DNA of 64,000 bases from Arthrobacter sp. QXT-31. GTDB taxonomy: Bacteria; Actinomycetota; Actinomycetes; Actinomycetales; Micrococcaceae. A program made the translations under genes and the position numbers. Positions 16,764 to 25,652 of this stretch are shown piece by piece; the first letter of the stretch is position 1, and every line of letters starts with the position of its first letter. The notes under the pieces were generated by a model. The model was not told the origin of the DNA. It was given only the letters and a program-made list of their open reading frames with translations, and ran no database searches. The stretch is from assembly GCF_001969265.1 (NCBI RefSeq), contig NZ_CP019304.1, positions 4,650,001 through 4,714,000 of the forward strand. The letters run 5' to 3'.

Positions 16764-17915
16764 ATGAGCAGCATCCCCACGGCAGGTGACTACACTAAGG
16801 CTTCGGTCCTTGATGCGGTCCTTTCGGAGGCACCTTTGACGCGGAGCAGGCTGATCGAATTGACGCGTCTAAGCCAGGCGACAGTGTCCCGGAAGGTGGA
16901 TGAGCTTCTTTTCGACGGTTTCCTCGTTGAGCAGGGAGTCGACGCAGTTGTGCGCCGCGGTCGACGCTCCACGTTTCTCGATATACCCGGCACGGCGGGA
17001 CACATTGTGGGTATCTCTTTCGGAGCGCAAACCACCTGCGTCTTGGTAACGGACCTGCGAGGTCGCGAGATTAGGCATCTCATTGTTCCCAGCCACGAAG
17101 GGGGCGATGCTGAAACAACTGCCAGGTGGCTGGCGGAACTGATTGCGAAGACCAGTGATTCCGCAGAGGGACCATTGCGCCAAATCGTCGTCGGACTGCC
17201 CGGCCGTGTCCCGCATGGCGTGAGGAGGTCTGGGACACCGGAAACACGGAAGAGTTCTATTGATTCTTCTCTCCAGAATTGCCTGGAGGATCGACTGAAC
17301 GCTCCCGTGAGCCTTGAGAGCGACGCCAGCGCGTCCCTCCGGGGGATCCTGAAGGATGATGCGGGCATAGGTAACGCTGCCTTGTTCATGCTCAGTACCG
17401 TGCTGACGTTCGCTAGTTGTACTGATCATGAGATCGTCCAGGGGCGTACGCCTACTTTCGGTGACCTCGGTGGTGTTCTCTACTCGGGCGTTGGCAATGA
17501 GTCCCTCGATGGGCTGTTGAGCACAAAGGGTCTCCTCCAGTTCTCCAAGGGGCGAGGGATGGAGCTGGAGCGCATCGAAGCGCTCTGGTCCCAGCCGCAG
17601 GAAGCGGCATCCCGTGCGGAGGTGATGGAGGCGTTTACGACGGCGCTCGTCACCGCTGTCGGTGCCGTTGCAGTTACGTTGGATCCGGAATCCGTGTACT
17701 TCGTGGGTCGCTTGAGTCCGCTGGTGGTTGAAGTCCTTCCCGAGGCGCGCAGGCGGCTCGAGCAAAACCTTCCCGTCGTTCCGGAGATCAGGGTCGCACC
17801 GCAAGTGCTCGGACTATCGGTGGCCAGTGGAGCAGCATATGCGGGACTGACCCTGGCACAGTCCCGGCTCCGGGAATCGGTGCTGGAGGCAAGCCGGGAG
17901 GGCCCTAGCCCGTAG
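16764..17915 (+). CDS. ROK-family transcriptional regulator, degenerate sugar-kinase domain
   Basis: 383 residues. An N-terminal winged helix-turn-helix (residues about 12-70: LTRSRLIELTRLSQATVSRKVDELL) is followed by a ROK-like actin/hsp70 fold (IVGISFGAQTTCVLVTDLRG, GDLGGVLYSG). The CxCGxxGC zinc site of functional ROK kinases is absent, so it is probably a repressor that senses a ligand without phosphorylating it. Its place at the end of the kinase/lyase cluster makes it the likely local regulator; the palindrome at 12318-12332 is a candidate operator. Confidence 0.8.
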   Translation: MSSIPTAGDYTKASVLDAVLSEAPLTRSRLIELTRLSQATVSRKVDELLFDGFLVEQGVDAVVRRGRRSTFLDIPGTAGHIVGISFGAQTTCVLVTDLRGREIRHLIVPSHEGGDAETTARWLAELIAKTSDSAEGPLRQIVVGLPGRVPHGVRRSGTPETRKSSIDSSLQNCLEDRLNAPVSLESDASASLRGILKDDAGIGNAALFMLSTVLTFASCTDHEIVQGRTPTFGDLGGVLYSGVGNESLDGLLSTKGLLQFSKGRGMELERIEALWSQPQEAASRAEVMEAFTTALVTAVGAVAVTLDPESVYFVGRLSPLVVEVLPEARRRLEQNLPVVPEIRVAPQVLGLSVASGAAYAGLTLAQSRLRESVLEASREGPSP

Positions 17916-17942
17916 CAGGCAAGAAGTACATAGTTCGACGCG

Positions 17943-18812
17943 TTACCTGGTCGCATAGAACGCCACGGCCGACGACGCAGCAACGTTCAACGAATCTACG
18001 CCGTTCATCATGGGGATTGTCACTCGTGCGTCGAGCAGTCGATCGGTCTCAGGCTTCAGCCCCTCGCCCTCCGTTCCGAAGACCAGGACCAGGTTCTCAT
18101 GGTCCTGTGTCACCAGTTCGTCAAGAGTGATGGCTCCCTCCCCCAGAGACATGCCTGCCACGAAGTATCCCGCTTCCTTCAGCTGTTCGATAGTGGCCGG
18201 CCACGGGTCGACCCTCGTCCACGGAACTTGGAAAACGGTGCCCATGCTGACCCTGATCGAGCGGCGGTACAACGGGTCGGCGCATTGCGGCGTAACCAGT
18301 ACAGCGTCGACACCGATCGCCGCAGCTGACCTGAAAACGGCACCAACGTTCGTATGATCGGTCAAGTCCTCCAGGACCGCGATTCTCGACCGATGCGGTG
18401 TCTTGGAACACCCCACGTTGGTGGGGTCCACAGTGTCCTCCGGGGCCGCCACGCCCCGGGCGCCCGCAAGCAGTTCCGGCAACGGGACCGGCGCCGGGCG
18501 GTGCATGGCTGCCATGGCGCCGCGGTGCAGGTGGAATCCGGTGATTTCCTCCAGAAGGCCGGCGCTGCCGATGTACGCGGGAACGTCCGGGTACTGCTCG
18601 AAGATGTCCGTGAGGTCCGCAACCCACTTCTCGGCCAGGAAGAAGGACCGCGGCCGGTGCCCGGCGGCGAGGGCCCGCCGCAGGACGCGGGAGGATTCGG
18701 CGATGTACATTCCCTCGGCGGGTTCGCGGAGTTTCCGCAGGTGCACGTCGGTCAGCTGCGTGTAGTCGGCGACGCGCGGATCCGCGGCAGACTCGAGGTA
18801 GTGGAAAGTCAC
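17943..18812 (-). CDS. TrmH/SpoU-family RNA 2'-O-methyltransferase
   Basis: 289 residues, GTG start. The SPOUT knot motifs are present: NVGAVFRSAAAIGVDAVL (motif 1), LVFGTEGEGL (motif 2) and IPMMNGVDSLNVAASSAVAFY (motif 3), which bind SAM in the trefoil knot. An N-terminal substrate-binding region covers about 1-110. It methylates a ribose in tRNA or rRNA; the site is unknown. Third gene of a minus-strand operon, 15 nt after the TauE gene. Confidence 0.92.
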   Translation of the reverse strand: MTFHYLESAADPRVADYTQLTDVHLRKLREPAEGMYIAESSRVLRRALAAGHRPRSFFLAEKWVADLTDIFEQYPDVPAYIGSAGLLEEITGFHLHRGAMAAMHRPAPVPLPELLAGARGVAAPEDTVDPTNVGCSKTPHRSRIAVLEDLTDHTNVGAVFRSAAAIGVDAVLVTPQCADPLYRRSIRVSMGTVFQVPWTRVDPWPATIEQLKEAGYFVAGMSLGEGAITLDELVTQDHENLVLVFGTEGEGLKPETDRLLDARVTIPMMNGVDSLNVAASSAVAFYATR

Positions 18813-18827
18813 CGGCAGTCCTTTTAC

Positions 18828-19616
18828 TTATCCGTTGAGCAGGTTGGCAACCATGACGCCGAGCGCCACCAGTCCGAGGGTGAAGATCACGCCGCGCAGT
18901 ACCGGGGGTGAGAGCCGGCGCCCAACCTTTGCGCCCACAAAGCCGCCAATGAGGGAGCTGACGGCGATGAGGGCCACCACGGTCCAGTTGATCCGGCCGA
19001 AGGCGAACAGCAGGTATGAGGCGGCCGCAAACAGATTTACGCCCAGCACCAGGATGTTCTTCATGGCATTGGCGTTCTGGATGGTGCCGGTCATGAAGAC
19101 GCCGAGGATGCCCACCAGCAGGATGCCCTGCGCCGCGACGAAGTAGCCGCCGTAGACCCCGGCCAGGTAAACCAGCACCACCAGCAGGATGCCGTGGTGC
19201 TTGTCCCGCAGCGCGTGCTCGGGGTTTTCTTCGCGGTTCCGCACCCACTGCTGGAGCTTTGGCTGGAACACCACCATCAGCAGGGCCAGGACAATAAGCG
19301 CCGGCGCCGCGTAATGAAACACCTGCTCCGGCAGGTGAAGCAGGAGCCAGGCTCCGCTGATGCCTCCCAGCAGGGACGCCGGAAGCAGCCGCAGGAGCTG
19401 GCGGCCGCGGCCCTTCAGCTCGCGCCGGTAACCCCAGGCGCCAGCGGCACCGCCGGCAACGAGGCCCATGGCATTGCTCATGGAGGCCGTCACCGGTGCG
19501 ATGCCCAGGGCGATCAGCACCGGGAAGGTGACGAGGGTTCCTGAGCCTACAACGCTGTTGATGGTGCCGGCCCAGAGGCCGGCAAAGAACACAATAATCC
19601 CGCTGAGAAACTCCAC
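18828..19616 (-). CDS. TauE/SafE-family sulfite/anion exporter
   Basis: 262 residues, GTG start, about eight membrane segments. GLWAGTINSVVGSGTLVTFPVL and the repeat-like VYGGYFVAAQGILLVGILG are the two duplicated family motifs. It probably exports a sulfur-containing or organic anion. Middle gene of a three-gene operon, 18 nt after the ABC ATPase. Confidence 0.9.
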   Translation of the reverse strand: MEFLSGIIVFFAGLWAGTINSVVGSGTLVTFPVLIALGIAPVTASMSNAMGLVAGGAAGAWGYRRELKGRGRQLLRLLPASLLGGISGAWLLLHLPEQVFHYAAPALIVLALLMVVFQPKLQQWVRNREENPEHALRDKHHGILLVVLVYLAGVYGGYFVAAQGILLVGILGVFMTGTIQNANAMKNILVLGVNLFAAASYLLFAFGRINWTVVALIAVSSLIGGFVGAKVGRRLSPPVLRGVIFTLGLVALGVMVANLLNG

Positions 19617-19634
19617 GCTGTGCAGGCTGCCCCG

Positions 19635-20432
19635 CTAGCGGCGGGCGGTTGCCGTGTAGCGGCCGGCGTTCACGGAGACGTCCAGGGGCAGGCCGAACGT
19701 CTCGCTCAGGTTGCCTGAGGTGAGCACCTCGTCGACGGGACCGGCAGCCACCACTTCGCCGTCGCGCATGAGCATTGCGTGGGTGAAGCCCGGCGGGACT
19801 TCCTCGAGGTGGTGCGTGACCAGCACGATCGCCGGCGCATCCTCGTCCATGGCCAGCTGGCTAAGGCGGTGCACGAGGTCCTCGCGGCCGCCAAGATCCA
19901 GGCCGGCGGCGGGCTCGTCGAGCAGCAGGAGTTCGGGGTCGGTCATCAGGGCCCTGGCGATCTGCACGCGCTTGCGCTCACCCTCGGAGAGCGTGGAGAA
20001 CTTGCGGTTCAGGAGAGGGCCCATCCCCCAGTCGTTCAGGAGGGCGAAGGCGCGGCGCTCGTCGTCCTTCTCGTAGCCTTCGCGCCAGCGGCCGGTCACT
20101 CCATAGGCGGCAGTGACCACCACGTTGAGCACGTTCTCATATTCCGGGATCTGGGTGGCCAGTGCGGCGGAAGACAGGCCGATCCGCGGCCGCAGTTCGA
20201 AGACGTCCACCTTTCCGAGGCTTTCGTCCAGGATGCCGGCGATGCCGCTGGTGGGATGGAGCCGGGCGGCGGCAATCTGCAGCAGAGTGGTCTTGCCAGC
20301 GCCGTTGGGGCCGAGGATGACCCACCGTTCGCCTTCCCTGACCTGCCAGTCCACCTTGCTCAGGAGCGTTTTGGCTCCGCGCACAACGCTGACGGCGGCC
20401 ATTTCAAGAACATCACTCATAGAAGTAGACAC
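19635..20432 (-). CDS. stand-alone ABC ATPase, YlmA-like
   Basis: 265 residues. Walker A GPNGAGKTT, signature LSEGERKRVQIARAL, Walker B LLLLDEPAAGLD and switch His in LVTHHLEEVP. No permease gene is linked; the next genes are TauE and TrmH. Such solitary ATPases are widespread in actinobacteria and their membrane partner is generally unknown. Divergent from the ArsR-CDF operon with about 75 bp between starts. Confidence 0.88.
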   Translation of the reverse strand: MSTSMSDVLEMAAVSVVRGAKTLLSKVDWQVREGERWVILGPNGAGKTTLLQIAAARLHPTSGIAGILDESLGKVDVFELRPRIGLSSAALATQIPEYENVLNVVVTAAYGVTGRWREGYEKDDERRAFALLNDWGMGPLLNRKFSTLSEGERKRVQIARALMTDPELLLLDEPAAGLDLGGREDLVHRLSQLAMDEDAPAIVLVTHHLEEVPPGFTHAMLMRDGEVVAAGPVDEVLTSGNLSETFGLPLDVSVNAGRYTATARR

Positions 20433-20497
20433 TAGGACAAAACAGGGTGTGACTGATAACTGGCCTGGCCGCCGTCGCGGGGCCCTCCTGTTTGTGT

Positions 20498-20512
20498 CAT
20501 TATATGCGTATG
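20498..20512 (+). promoter_or_regulatory. leaderless promoter (CATTAT) and possible ArsR operator
   Basis: CATTAT (20498-20503) is 6 nt before ATG 20510. The imperfect palindrome ATATGCGTAT (20502-20511) overlaps the promoter and start, a plausible autoregulatory site. Confidence 0.4.
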
Positions 20513-20872
20513 AACGCAGATAAGAAGGCTTGCAGGCTCGACGTCGATAGCCAGTATGTGGAACTGGCGGTGGAGATCTTCGCGATGCTTGCGGACGCCA
20601 CGAGGGTGCGGATCATCCTGGCGCTGCGTGAGGGTGAAATGGCCGTCGGGGCGTTGGCGCAGGTGGTGGGCAAGTCGCCGGCAGCCGTGTCACAGCATCT
20701 GGCCAAAATGCGCCTGGCGCGCATGGTTTCCACCCGCCAGGAAGGAACCAAGGTCCTCTACCGGCTCGAAAACGAGCACGCCCGCCAGCTCGTCGCGGAT
20801 GCAATCTTCCAGGCCGAGCATGCGCTTGGCGGCCAGCCGGCCCACCACCGCACGAAGGGAACGGAATCATGA
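20510..20872 (+). CDS. ArsR/SmtB-family metal-sensing repressor
   Basis: 120 residues from ATG 20510. A winged HTH covers about 30-90 (LADATRVRIILALREGEMAVGALAQ, SPAAVSQHLAKMRLARMV). The last helix carries ENEHARQLVADAIFQAEH followed by a HH pair, resembling the alpha-5 metal site of zinc/cobalt/nickel sensors. It overlaps the CDF transporter gene by 4 nt (ATGA), so sensor and pump are co-expressed. The metal is probably zinc, cobalt or nickel. Confidence 0.9.
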   Translation: MNADKKACRLDVDSQYVELAVEIFAMLADATRVRIILALREGEMAVGALAQVVGKSPAAVSQHLAKMRLARMVSTRQEGTKVLYRLENEHARQLVADAIFQAEHALGGQPAHHRTKGTES

Positions 20873-22038
20873 GTGAGCGCACGCAGACAACCGGACTGCC
20901 AGGGGGCGGAAACGCTCCGGAACACCATGACCGCGACCAGCCGCACGGCCACCACGGGCATGTCCATGACAATGACTACGGGCACGAAGCCCATCATGAC
21001 CATCACCACGGCGACCACGGCCACGGCCATGGGCATGACCACTCACATGACCATGGGCGCACGCATCACAAGGGCCTGAAGGGCTGGCTTTACGAGCTGT
21101 TCATCCCGCACACCCACGATGCGGCCGACTCTGTGGACGATGCCCTGGAGGCAAGCTCGCAGGGCATCCGGGCCCTGAAGATCAGCCTGCTCATGCTGCT
21201 CGGAACAACGGTCCTGCAGTTCCTGGTGGTTCTGGTGAGCGGTTCCGTCGCATTGCTGGCGGACACCATCCACAATTTCTCCGACGCGCTGACCGCCGTT
21301 CCGCTGTGGGTGGCGTTCGTCCTGGGCCGGCGCGCGGCTACCCGCCGCTACACGTACGGCTTCGGCAGGGCGGAGGACATGGCGGGGCTGTTCATTGTCG
21401 CCGTCGTGGCACTCTCGGCGGTGGTGGCGGCGTGGCAGTCGGTGGACCGGCTGATCCACCCGCAGGCGCTCCAGAATCTTGGCTGGGTCATGGCCGCGGG
21501 ACTGATCGGCTTTGCCGGAAACGAAGCAGTGGCGATCTACCGCATCCGGATCGGGCGCCGGATCGGTTCCGCTGCACTGGTGGCCGACGGCGTTCACGCG
21601 CGGATGGACGGTTTCACCTCCCTGGCTGTGGTCCTTGGCGCCGGCGGCGTCATGCTCGGCTTTCCCCTGGCGGACCCGATCGTTGGCCTGCTGATCTCGG
21701 CGGCCATCATCATGCTGCTGTGGGGCACGGTCCGCAGCATCGGACGCCGGCTGATGGACGGCATCGAGCCCGAACTCGTGGACCGTGCACGCGGCGCCCT
21801 TGAGGGAACGCCCGGTGTTGTGGAAGTGAGGCGCGTGCAGCTGCGGTGGGTCGGGCACCGGCTCCAGGGCGCGGCCACCATCGGGCTCGACGGCGGCAGC
21901 AGCCTGGCCTTGGCAGAACAGACCATGCGCGAGGCCCAGCACCGGCTTCGGCACGCCCTGCCCAAACTCGACGACATGGCTCTCACGCCCACGGCCGCGC
22001 TCAAGCGCCCGTCAGCTCAAGCGCGCCCCGCCCGGTAG
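20869..22038 (+). CDS. cation diffusion facilitator (metal efflux), His-rich N-terminus
   Basis: 389 residues. The first about 65 residues are extremely rich in His and Asp (repeated HGH and DHH) and probably bind metal in the cytoplasm. Six membrane helices follow, with the two transport-site motifs DTIHNFSD (TM2) and DGVHARMDG (TM5), then a C-terminal cytoplasmic domain (about 300-370). It exports divalent metal by proton exchange. Coupled to the ArsR gene. Its 3' end overlaps the convergent CGNR gene by 22 nt. Confidence 0.93.
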   Translation: MSERTQTTGLPGGGNAPEHHDRDQPHGHHGHVHDNDYGHEAHHDHHHGDHGHGHGHDHSHDHGRTHHKGLKGWLYELFIPHTHDAADSVDDALEASSQGIRALKISLLMLLGTTVLQFLVVLVSGSVALLADTIHNFSDALTAVPLWVAFVLGRRAATRRYTYGFGRAEDMAGLFIVAVVALSAVVAAWQSVDRLIHPQALQNLGWVMAAGLIGFAGNEAVAIYRIRIGRRIGSAALVADGVHARMDGFTSLAVVLGAGGVMLGFPLADPIVGLLISAAIIMLLWGTVRSIGRRLMDGIEPELVDRARGALEGTPGVVEVRRVQLRWVGHRLQGAATIGLDGGSSLALAEQTMREAQHRLRHALPKLDDMALTPTAALKRPSAQARPAR

Positions 22039-22541
22039 CGCCGGACTGCGTCAGCGTTGCCGCACCGGGCTGAACAGTATGTCCGGTTTCCGCCGCGGCT
22101 CGTGTCGGCGAAGACGCGGTGGCGGTCCCGCCAGGCGCAGACGCCGAGCCGCTCGCCGGCGGCCTCGGTCATGAAGATGGCCAGTCCGCCGGCAGTGACC
22201 GCGCGCACCCTTTCAACCAGCGTTTCGCTGGCGTCCGCGAAGTGAAGGTGCGGGAGCATGTCGTCGTGGGTGGTGAGGAACACGCGCCGCACACCCGCCG
22301 CCAGCAGGGCGTTGACCGCTGAGCAGCGGGCCGCCTGGTCCCCGGCGGCGAAGACTGTCTGCAGCCGGACTGTCCACTCCCGGAGCTCGTTCCGGGACGC
22401 GGGTGTGACCCGGGGCGAGCGGAACAGGTGGTTTGCCAGGAGCTCCTGCAGCGCGTCGCTGCCCCACTGGCCGTCGGCAAGCATGTTGACGAGGGATTCC
22501 GCCAGCCGCACGCCGTGCATGTTGTCATGGTTGAACTGCAT
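22017..22541 (-). CDS. CGNR zinc-finger transcriptional regulator
   Basis: 174 residues. The N-terminal ABATE-like domain is followed by the C-terminal zinc finger: GVCAWRDRHRVFADTSRGG and RTYCSARCGNADAVRRYR. The CGNR-type motif is present. It is divergent from an MFS exporter gene with under 75 bp between starts, so it probably regulates that pump. Confidence 0.88.
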   Translation of the reverse strand: MQFNHDNMHGVRLAESLVNMLADGQWGSDALQELLANHLFRSPRVTPASRNELREWTVRLQTVFAAGDQAARCSAVNALLAAGVRRVFLTTHDDMLPHLHFADASETLVERVRAVTAGGLAIFMTEAAGERLGVCAWRDRHRVFADTSRGGNRTYCSARCGNADAVRRYRAGRA

Positions 22542-22611
22542 AAACCCATGACATCACAGTTGTCCTGTGGAGCTTTCCACAACGAGGACCTGCCCGAGGG
22601 GATCACACAAG

Positions 22612-23874
22612 TTGACCAGCACCGCCGAAGCAACCCGTTCCATCCAGCGCCGCATGGTGCGGACCTTGTCGGTCGCACAGATTTTCTCCGGCCTGGGCAG
22701 CGGCTCAACCCTTGCCCTGGGCTCCATCCTGGCTGTGGAGCTGTCAGGGTCCGAAGCATGGGCCGGCTCCGTGAACACCGCCCTGACCCTGGGCACCGCG
22801 GCCACGGCGATTCCGCTGTCCCGGCTGGCTCTGCGACGGGGACGCCGGGTTGCCCTCACCACCGGTCTGGCCGCGGCGATCGCCGGCACCTTCCTGATGG
22901 TCAGCGCCGTGACTTCCGGACTGTTTGTGCTTCTGCTCGGCGGGGCCTTCCTGGTGGGACTGGCGTCCGCGGTCAACCTGCAGGCCCGCTTTGCTGCCAC
23001 CGACCTGGCCGAGCCGGAACACCGCGGACGGGACCTGTCGCTGGTGGTGTGGGCCATCACCATCGGCGCTGTCGCGGGGCCCAACATGGTGGCTCCGGGG
23101 GCAGTCCTGGCCGGCTGGCTGGCCATTCCCGCGTCTGCCGGGCCGTTCCTGATATCAGCGCTGGGGATGGTGGTCGGGGCCGCTATCGTGGTGCTGGCCC
23201 TGCGCCCGGATCCGCTCCTGACCCGGCGCGCGCTCGACGGCGGGAACCCGCTGCCGGGTGCACAGCGCTCCGGCACTTGGCGGGAAGGATGGCAGATCGT
23301 ACGGCAGCACCCCAGCGCCCGCGCAGCGGTGATCGCCGTCGTCGCGGCCCACGCGGTGATGGTCGCCGTGATGTCCATGACGCCGCTGCACATGCAGCAC
23401 CACGCCGGCCACACCGCGGGTAACCCGGACACCATCGCCCTGATCGGCCTGACCATCTCGCTGCACATCGCGGGGATGTACGCCCTCTCGCCGCTGATGG
23501 GCGTCCTGACCGACCGTCTCGGACCGCGGACCGCCGCGCTCGCGGGCCTGCTGACTTTGCTCGGCGCCGTTGCCCTGACCGGACTGGCATCGCAGAGCAT
23601 GGGTTCGGTCACGGTAGGCCTGGTCCTGCTCGGGCTTGGCTGGTCGGCCACCACCGTTGCCGGTTCCACCTTGCTCGTCGCCACGCTCACCCCCGCTGAG
23701 CGCGTCCCGGTCCAGGGGTTCTCGGACGCCACCATGTCCCTGGCCGGCGCGGTGGGAAGCGCGCTGTCAGGACCCGTCATGGGCCTCACCGGCTACTCCG
23801 GCATCAGTGCCTTCGCGGCTGCAGTCATCGCTGCGGCGGGCGTGGCGTTGCTACGCCTGCGCGTCCGGAGTTGA
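22612..23874 (+). CDS. MFS transporter (drug/metabolite efflux type)
   Basis: 420 residues from TTG 22612 (TSTAEATRSIQRRMVRTLS), with GAGGGG about 10 nt upstream; GTG 22567 is the alternative. Twelve membrane segments are expected. The cytoplasmic loop 2-3 is RLALRRGRRVALTTGL and the central loop is about 220-245. Divergent from the CGNR regulator, its likely control gene. The last 24 nt overlap the convergent PAP2 gene. Substrate unknown. Confidence 0.85.
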   Translation: MTSTAEATRSIQRRMVRTLSVAQIFSGLGSGSTLALGSILAVELSGSEAWAGSVNTALTLGTAATAIPLSRLALRRGRRVALTTGLAAAIAGTFLMVSAVTSGLFVLLLGGAFLVGLASAVNLQARFAATDLAEPEHRGRDLSLVVWAITIGAVAGPNMVAPGAVLAGWLAIPASAGPFLISALGMVVGAAIVVLALRPDPLLTRRALDGGNPLPGAQRSGTWREGWQIVRQHPSARAAVIAVVAAHAVMVAVMSMTPLHMQHHAGHTAGNPDTIALIGLTISLHIAGMYALSPLMGVLTDRLGPRTAALAGLLTLLGAVALTGLASQSMGSVTVGLVLLGLGWSATTVAGSTLLVATLTPAERVPVQGFSDATMSLAGAVGSALSGPVMGLTGYSGISAFAAAVIAAAGVALLRLRVRS

Positions 23875-24624
23875 CGGATCAGCATCCGCCGAACTGCTGG
23901 GTGGCAGGCTTTCGGACGTTTTTTGATGCAGCCTCGCAGAGCCGTGCCGGGCCACATCGGTGAACATTGCCACCGCTGCCGCAGCGAGTGCCACGCCGAA
24001 GGACGCCACGACGTCGGTGAGCCAGTGATAGCCCAGATACAGCCGGCTTAAGCCGACCAGCGCCGTAACTGCAAGGGCCCCGGAGAACCCAAGCACCGCC
24101 GTCGTACGCGTTCCTGAGCGTGACACCACAAGGTAGGCGAGCACCACCGTGATCACGCCCACTCCCACGGTGTGCCCCGAGGGGAACGAGAGGGCATCGT
24201 CCGGGCCGAGCAGGAAGTCAGCAGCGGGCGGACGTGACCGGCTGACGAGCTGCTTGATGAGGGTGGTGAGGACCACGGCCAGCACGATGGCCCCCATGAG
24301 CACAGCAGGGCGCCACAGCTCACGCTTCCAGACGGCCCATGCCAGGGCGAACGCCGCACCGGCGACGGAAAGCACTTCCGGCGCGGTCACGGCGGACACG
24401 ACCGAAAACAGCGCGGTGGCGGCAGGATTGCGCGAATCCACCAGCAGGCTGTGCGCAGTGCCGTCCATTGCTGCCAGCCCCGAGTGCGACTGGACGGCTG
24501 CGAACATGAGCCAGAAAACCGCGTCACCAACCACCAAAAGAGCCCCGGCCCAGCAGAAAAGTACCTGCTGCGACGCCCGTGGCAGGGGGCCCGGGCGCAG
24601 GCGGGCAGTCAGGGCAGAGATCAT
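23851..24624 (-). CDS. PAP2-family membrane phosphatase
   Basis: 257 residues from ATG 24624, about six membrane helices. The three phosphatase motifs are visible: KQLVSRSRPP (KxxxxxxRP), PSGHTVG (PSGH) and SRLYLGYHWLTDVVAS (SRxxxxxHxxxD). It probably dephosphorylates a lipid such as undecaprenyl pyrophosphate or phosphatidic acid at the outer membrane face. The upstream in-frame extension to 24699 is charged and would enter the serB promoter region. Confidence 0.9.
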   Translation of the reverse strand: MISALTARLRPGPLPRASQQVLFCWAGALLVVGDAVFWLMFAAVQSHSGLAAMDGTAHSLLVDSRNPAATALFSVVSAVTAPEVLSVAGAAFALAWAVWKRELWRPAVLMGAIVLAVVLTTLIKQLVSRSRPPAADFLLGPDDALSFPSGHTVGVGVITVVLAYLVVSRSGTRTTAVLGFSGALAVTALVGLSRLYLGYHWLTDVVASFGVALAAAAVAMFTDVARHGSARLHQKTSESLPPSSSADADPSTPDAQA

Positions 24625-24727
24625 CAGACCATTCTGCCGGAATCCGCTCCCCGTTTGCCGGATGTCTGCTGGGAGCCGGCTGGGAAGGGTCGGGCGCAAT
24701 GGATTCGGGAGGCGGGCCCTCGCTCGA

Positions 24728-24733
24728 TAAGAT
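24728..24733 (+). promoter_or_regulatory. -10 box TAAGAT of the leaderless serB promoter
   Basis: TAAGAT is 7 nt before the ATG at 24741. It favours this start over in-frame starts further upstream. Confidence 0.55.
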
Positions 24734-24740
24734 TGTAGTC

Positions 24741-25646
24741 ATGACTTCGAACGTGACTGCGGTCAGCTATGGCCCGAAACTGTCCCCCTCGGAACCGGAG
24801 AACCTGCGGTCCCTGCTGGCGGACTCCGACGCCGCCTTCGGAGAAACCTCAACCGCCGGCGACGGACGGTTCGAAGTCTGCACCTTGGACTTTTCCGTTC
24901 CTTCGGGGTCAGCCGCGGATATCGCGCGCCTGCGGCACGTGATTGCCGCCGCCAAGGAGAACGGTGGGCGCGCAGGAGTGGACACCGCCATTGTTCCCGC
25001 AGAACTGCGGCAGGCGGAGCGCAAGCTGCTCATCATGGACGTCGACTCCACCCTGATCCAGCAGGAGGTCATCGAACTCCTCGCCGCCTACGCCGGCAAG
25101 CGCGACGAAGTCACAGCCGTCACGGAGGCCGCCATGCGCGGTGAACTCGACTTCGCCCAGAGCCTGCACGCCCGGGTGGCCGTCCTGGCCGGGCTGCCTG
25201 CCGACGTCGTCGACTCCGTTTACTCGGAGGTGACGCTGAGTGAGGGAGCCGCCGAGCTGGTGGCCGCGTTCAAGGCCGCAGGCCATCCCGTGGCAGTGGT
25301 GTCCGGCGGCTTCAACCAGATCCTGCGCCCCATCGCCGAGGACCTCGGCATGGACTACTGGATCGCCAACGAACTGGAAATCGTGGACGGCGCACTCACC
25401 GGAAAGGTTGTCGGCGACGTGATCGACCGCGCCGCCAAGGAAAAGTACCTCCGCGAATGGGCCGCCGCTGAAGGCATCGCACTGGAGCACACCATCGCGG
25501 TGGGCGACGGCGCCAACGACCTGGACATGCTCGGCGCCGCGGGCATCGGGGTGGCCTTCAATGCCAAGCCCGCCGTCCTCGCCGTCGCCGACGCCGCCGT
25601 CAACATGCCGTACCTCGACGCGGTGCGGCACATCGCCGGCGTCTGA
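24741..25646 (+). CDS. serB: phosphoserine phosphatase
   Basis: 301 residues. The N-terminal about 90 residues form an ACT-like region. The HAD domain has the nucleophile motif MDVDSTLIQQEVIELLA, VVSGGFNQILRPIAEDLGMDY (motif II Ser) and VGDGANDLDMLGAAGIGVAF (motif IV), all characteristic of SerB. It hydrolyses phosphoserine in the last step of serine synthesis. Confidence 0.93.
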   Translation: MTSNVTAVSYGPKLSPSEPENLRSLLADSDAAFGETSTAGDGRFEVCTLDFSVPSGSAADIARLRHVIAAAKENGGRAGVDTAIVPAELRQAERKLLIMDVDSTLIQQEVIELLAAYAGKRDEVTAVTEAAMRGELDFAQSLHARVAVLAGLPADVVDSVYSEVTLSEGAAELVAAFKAAGHPVAVVSGGFNQILRPIAEDLGMDYWIANELEIVDGALTGKVVGDVIDRAAKEKYLREWAAAEGIALEHTIAVGDGANDLDMLGAAGIGVAFNAKPAVLAVADAAVNMPYLDAVRHIAGV

Positions 25647-25652
25647 TTTGGG

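Noticed and set aside
20869..21070. His-rich segment as a repeat expansion or separate small gene
   Set aside because: It is in frame with, and upstream of, the CDF membrane domain, where His-rich metal-binding tails are common.
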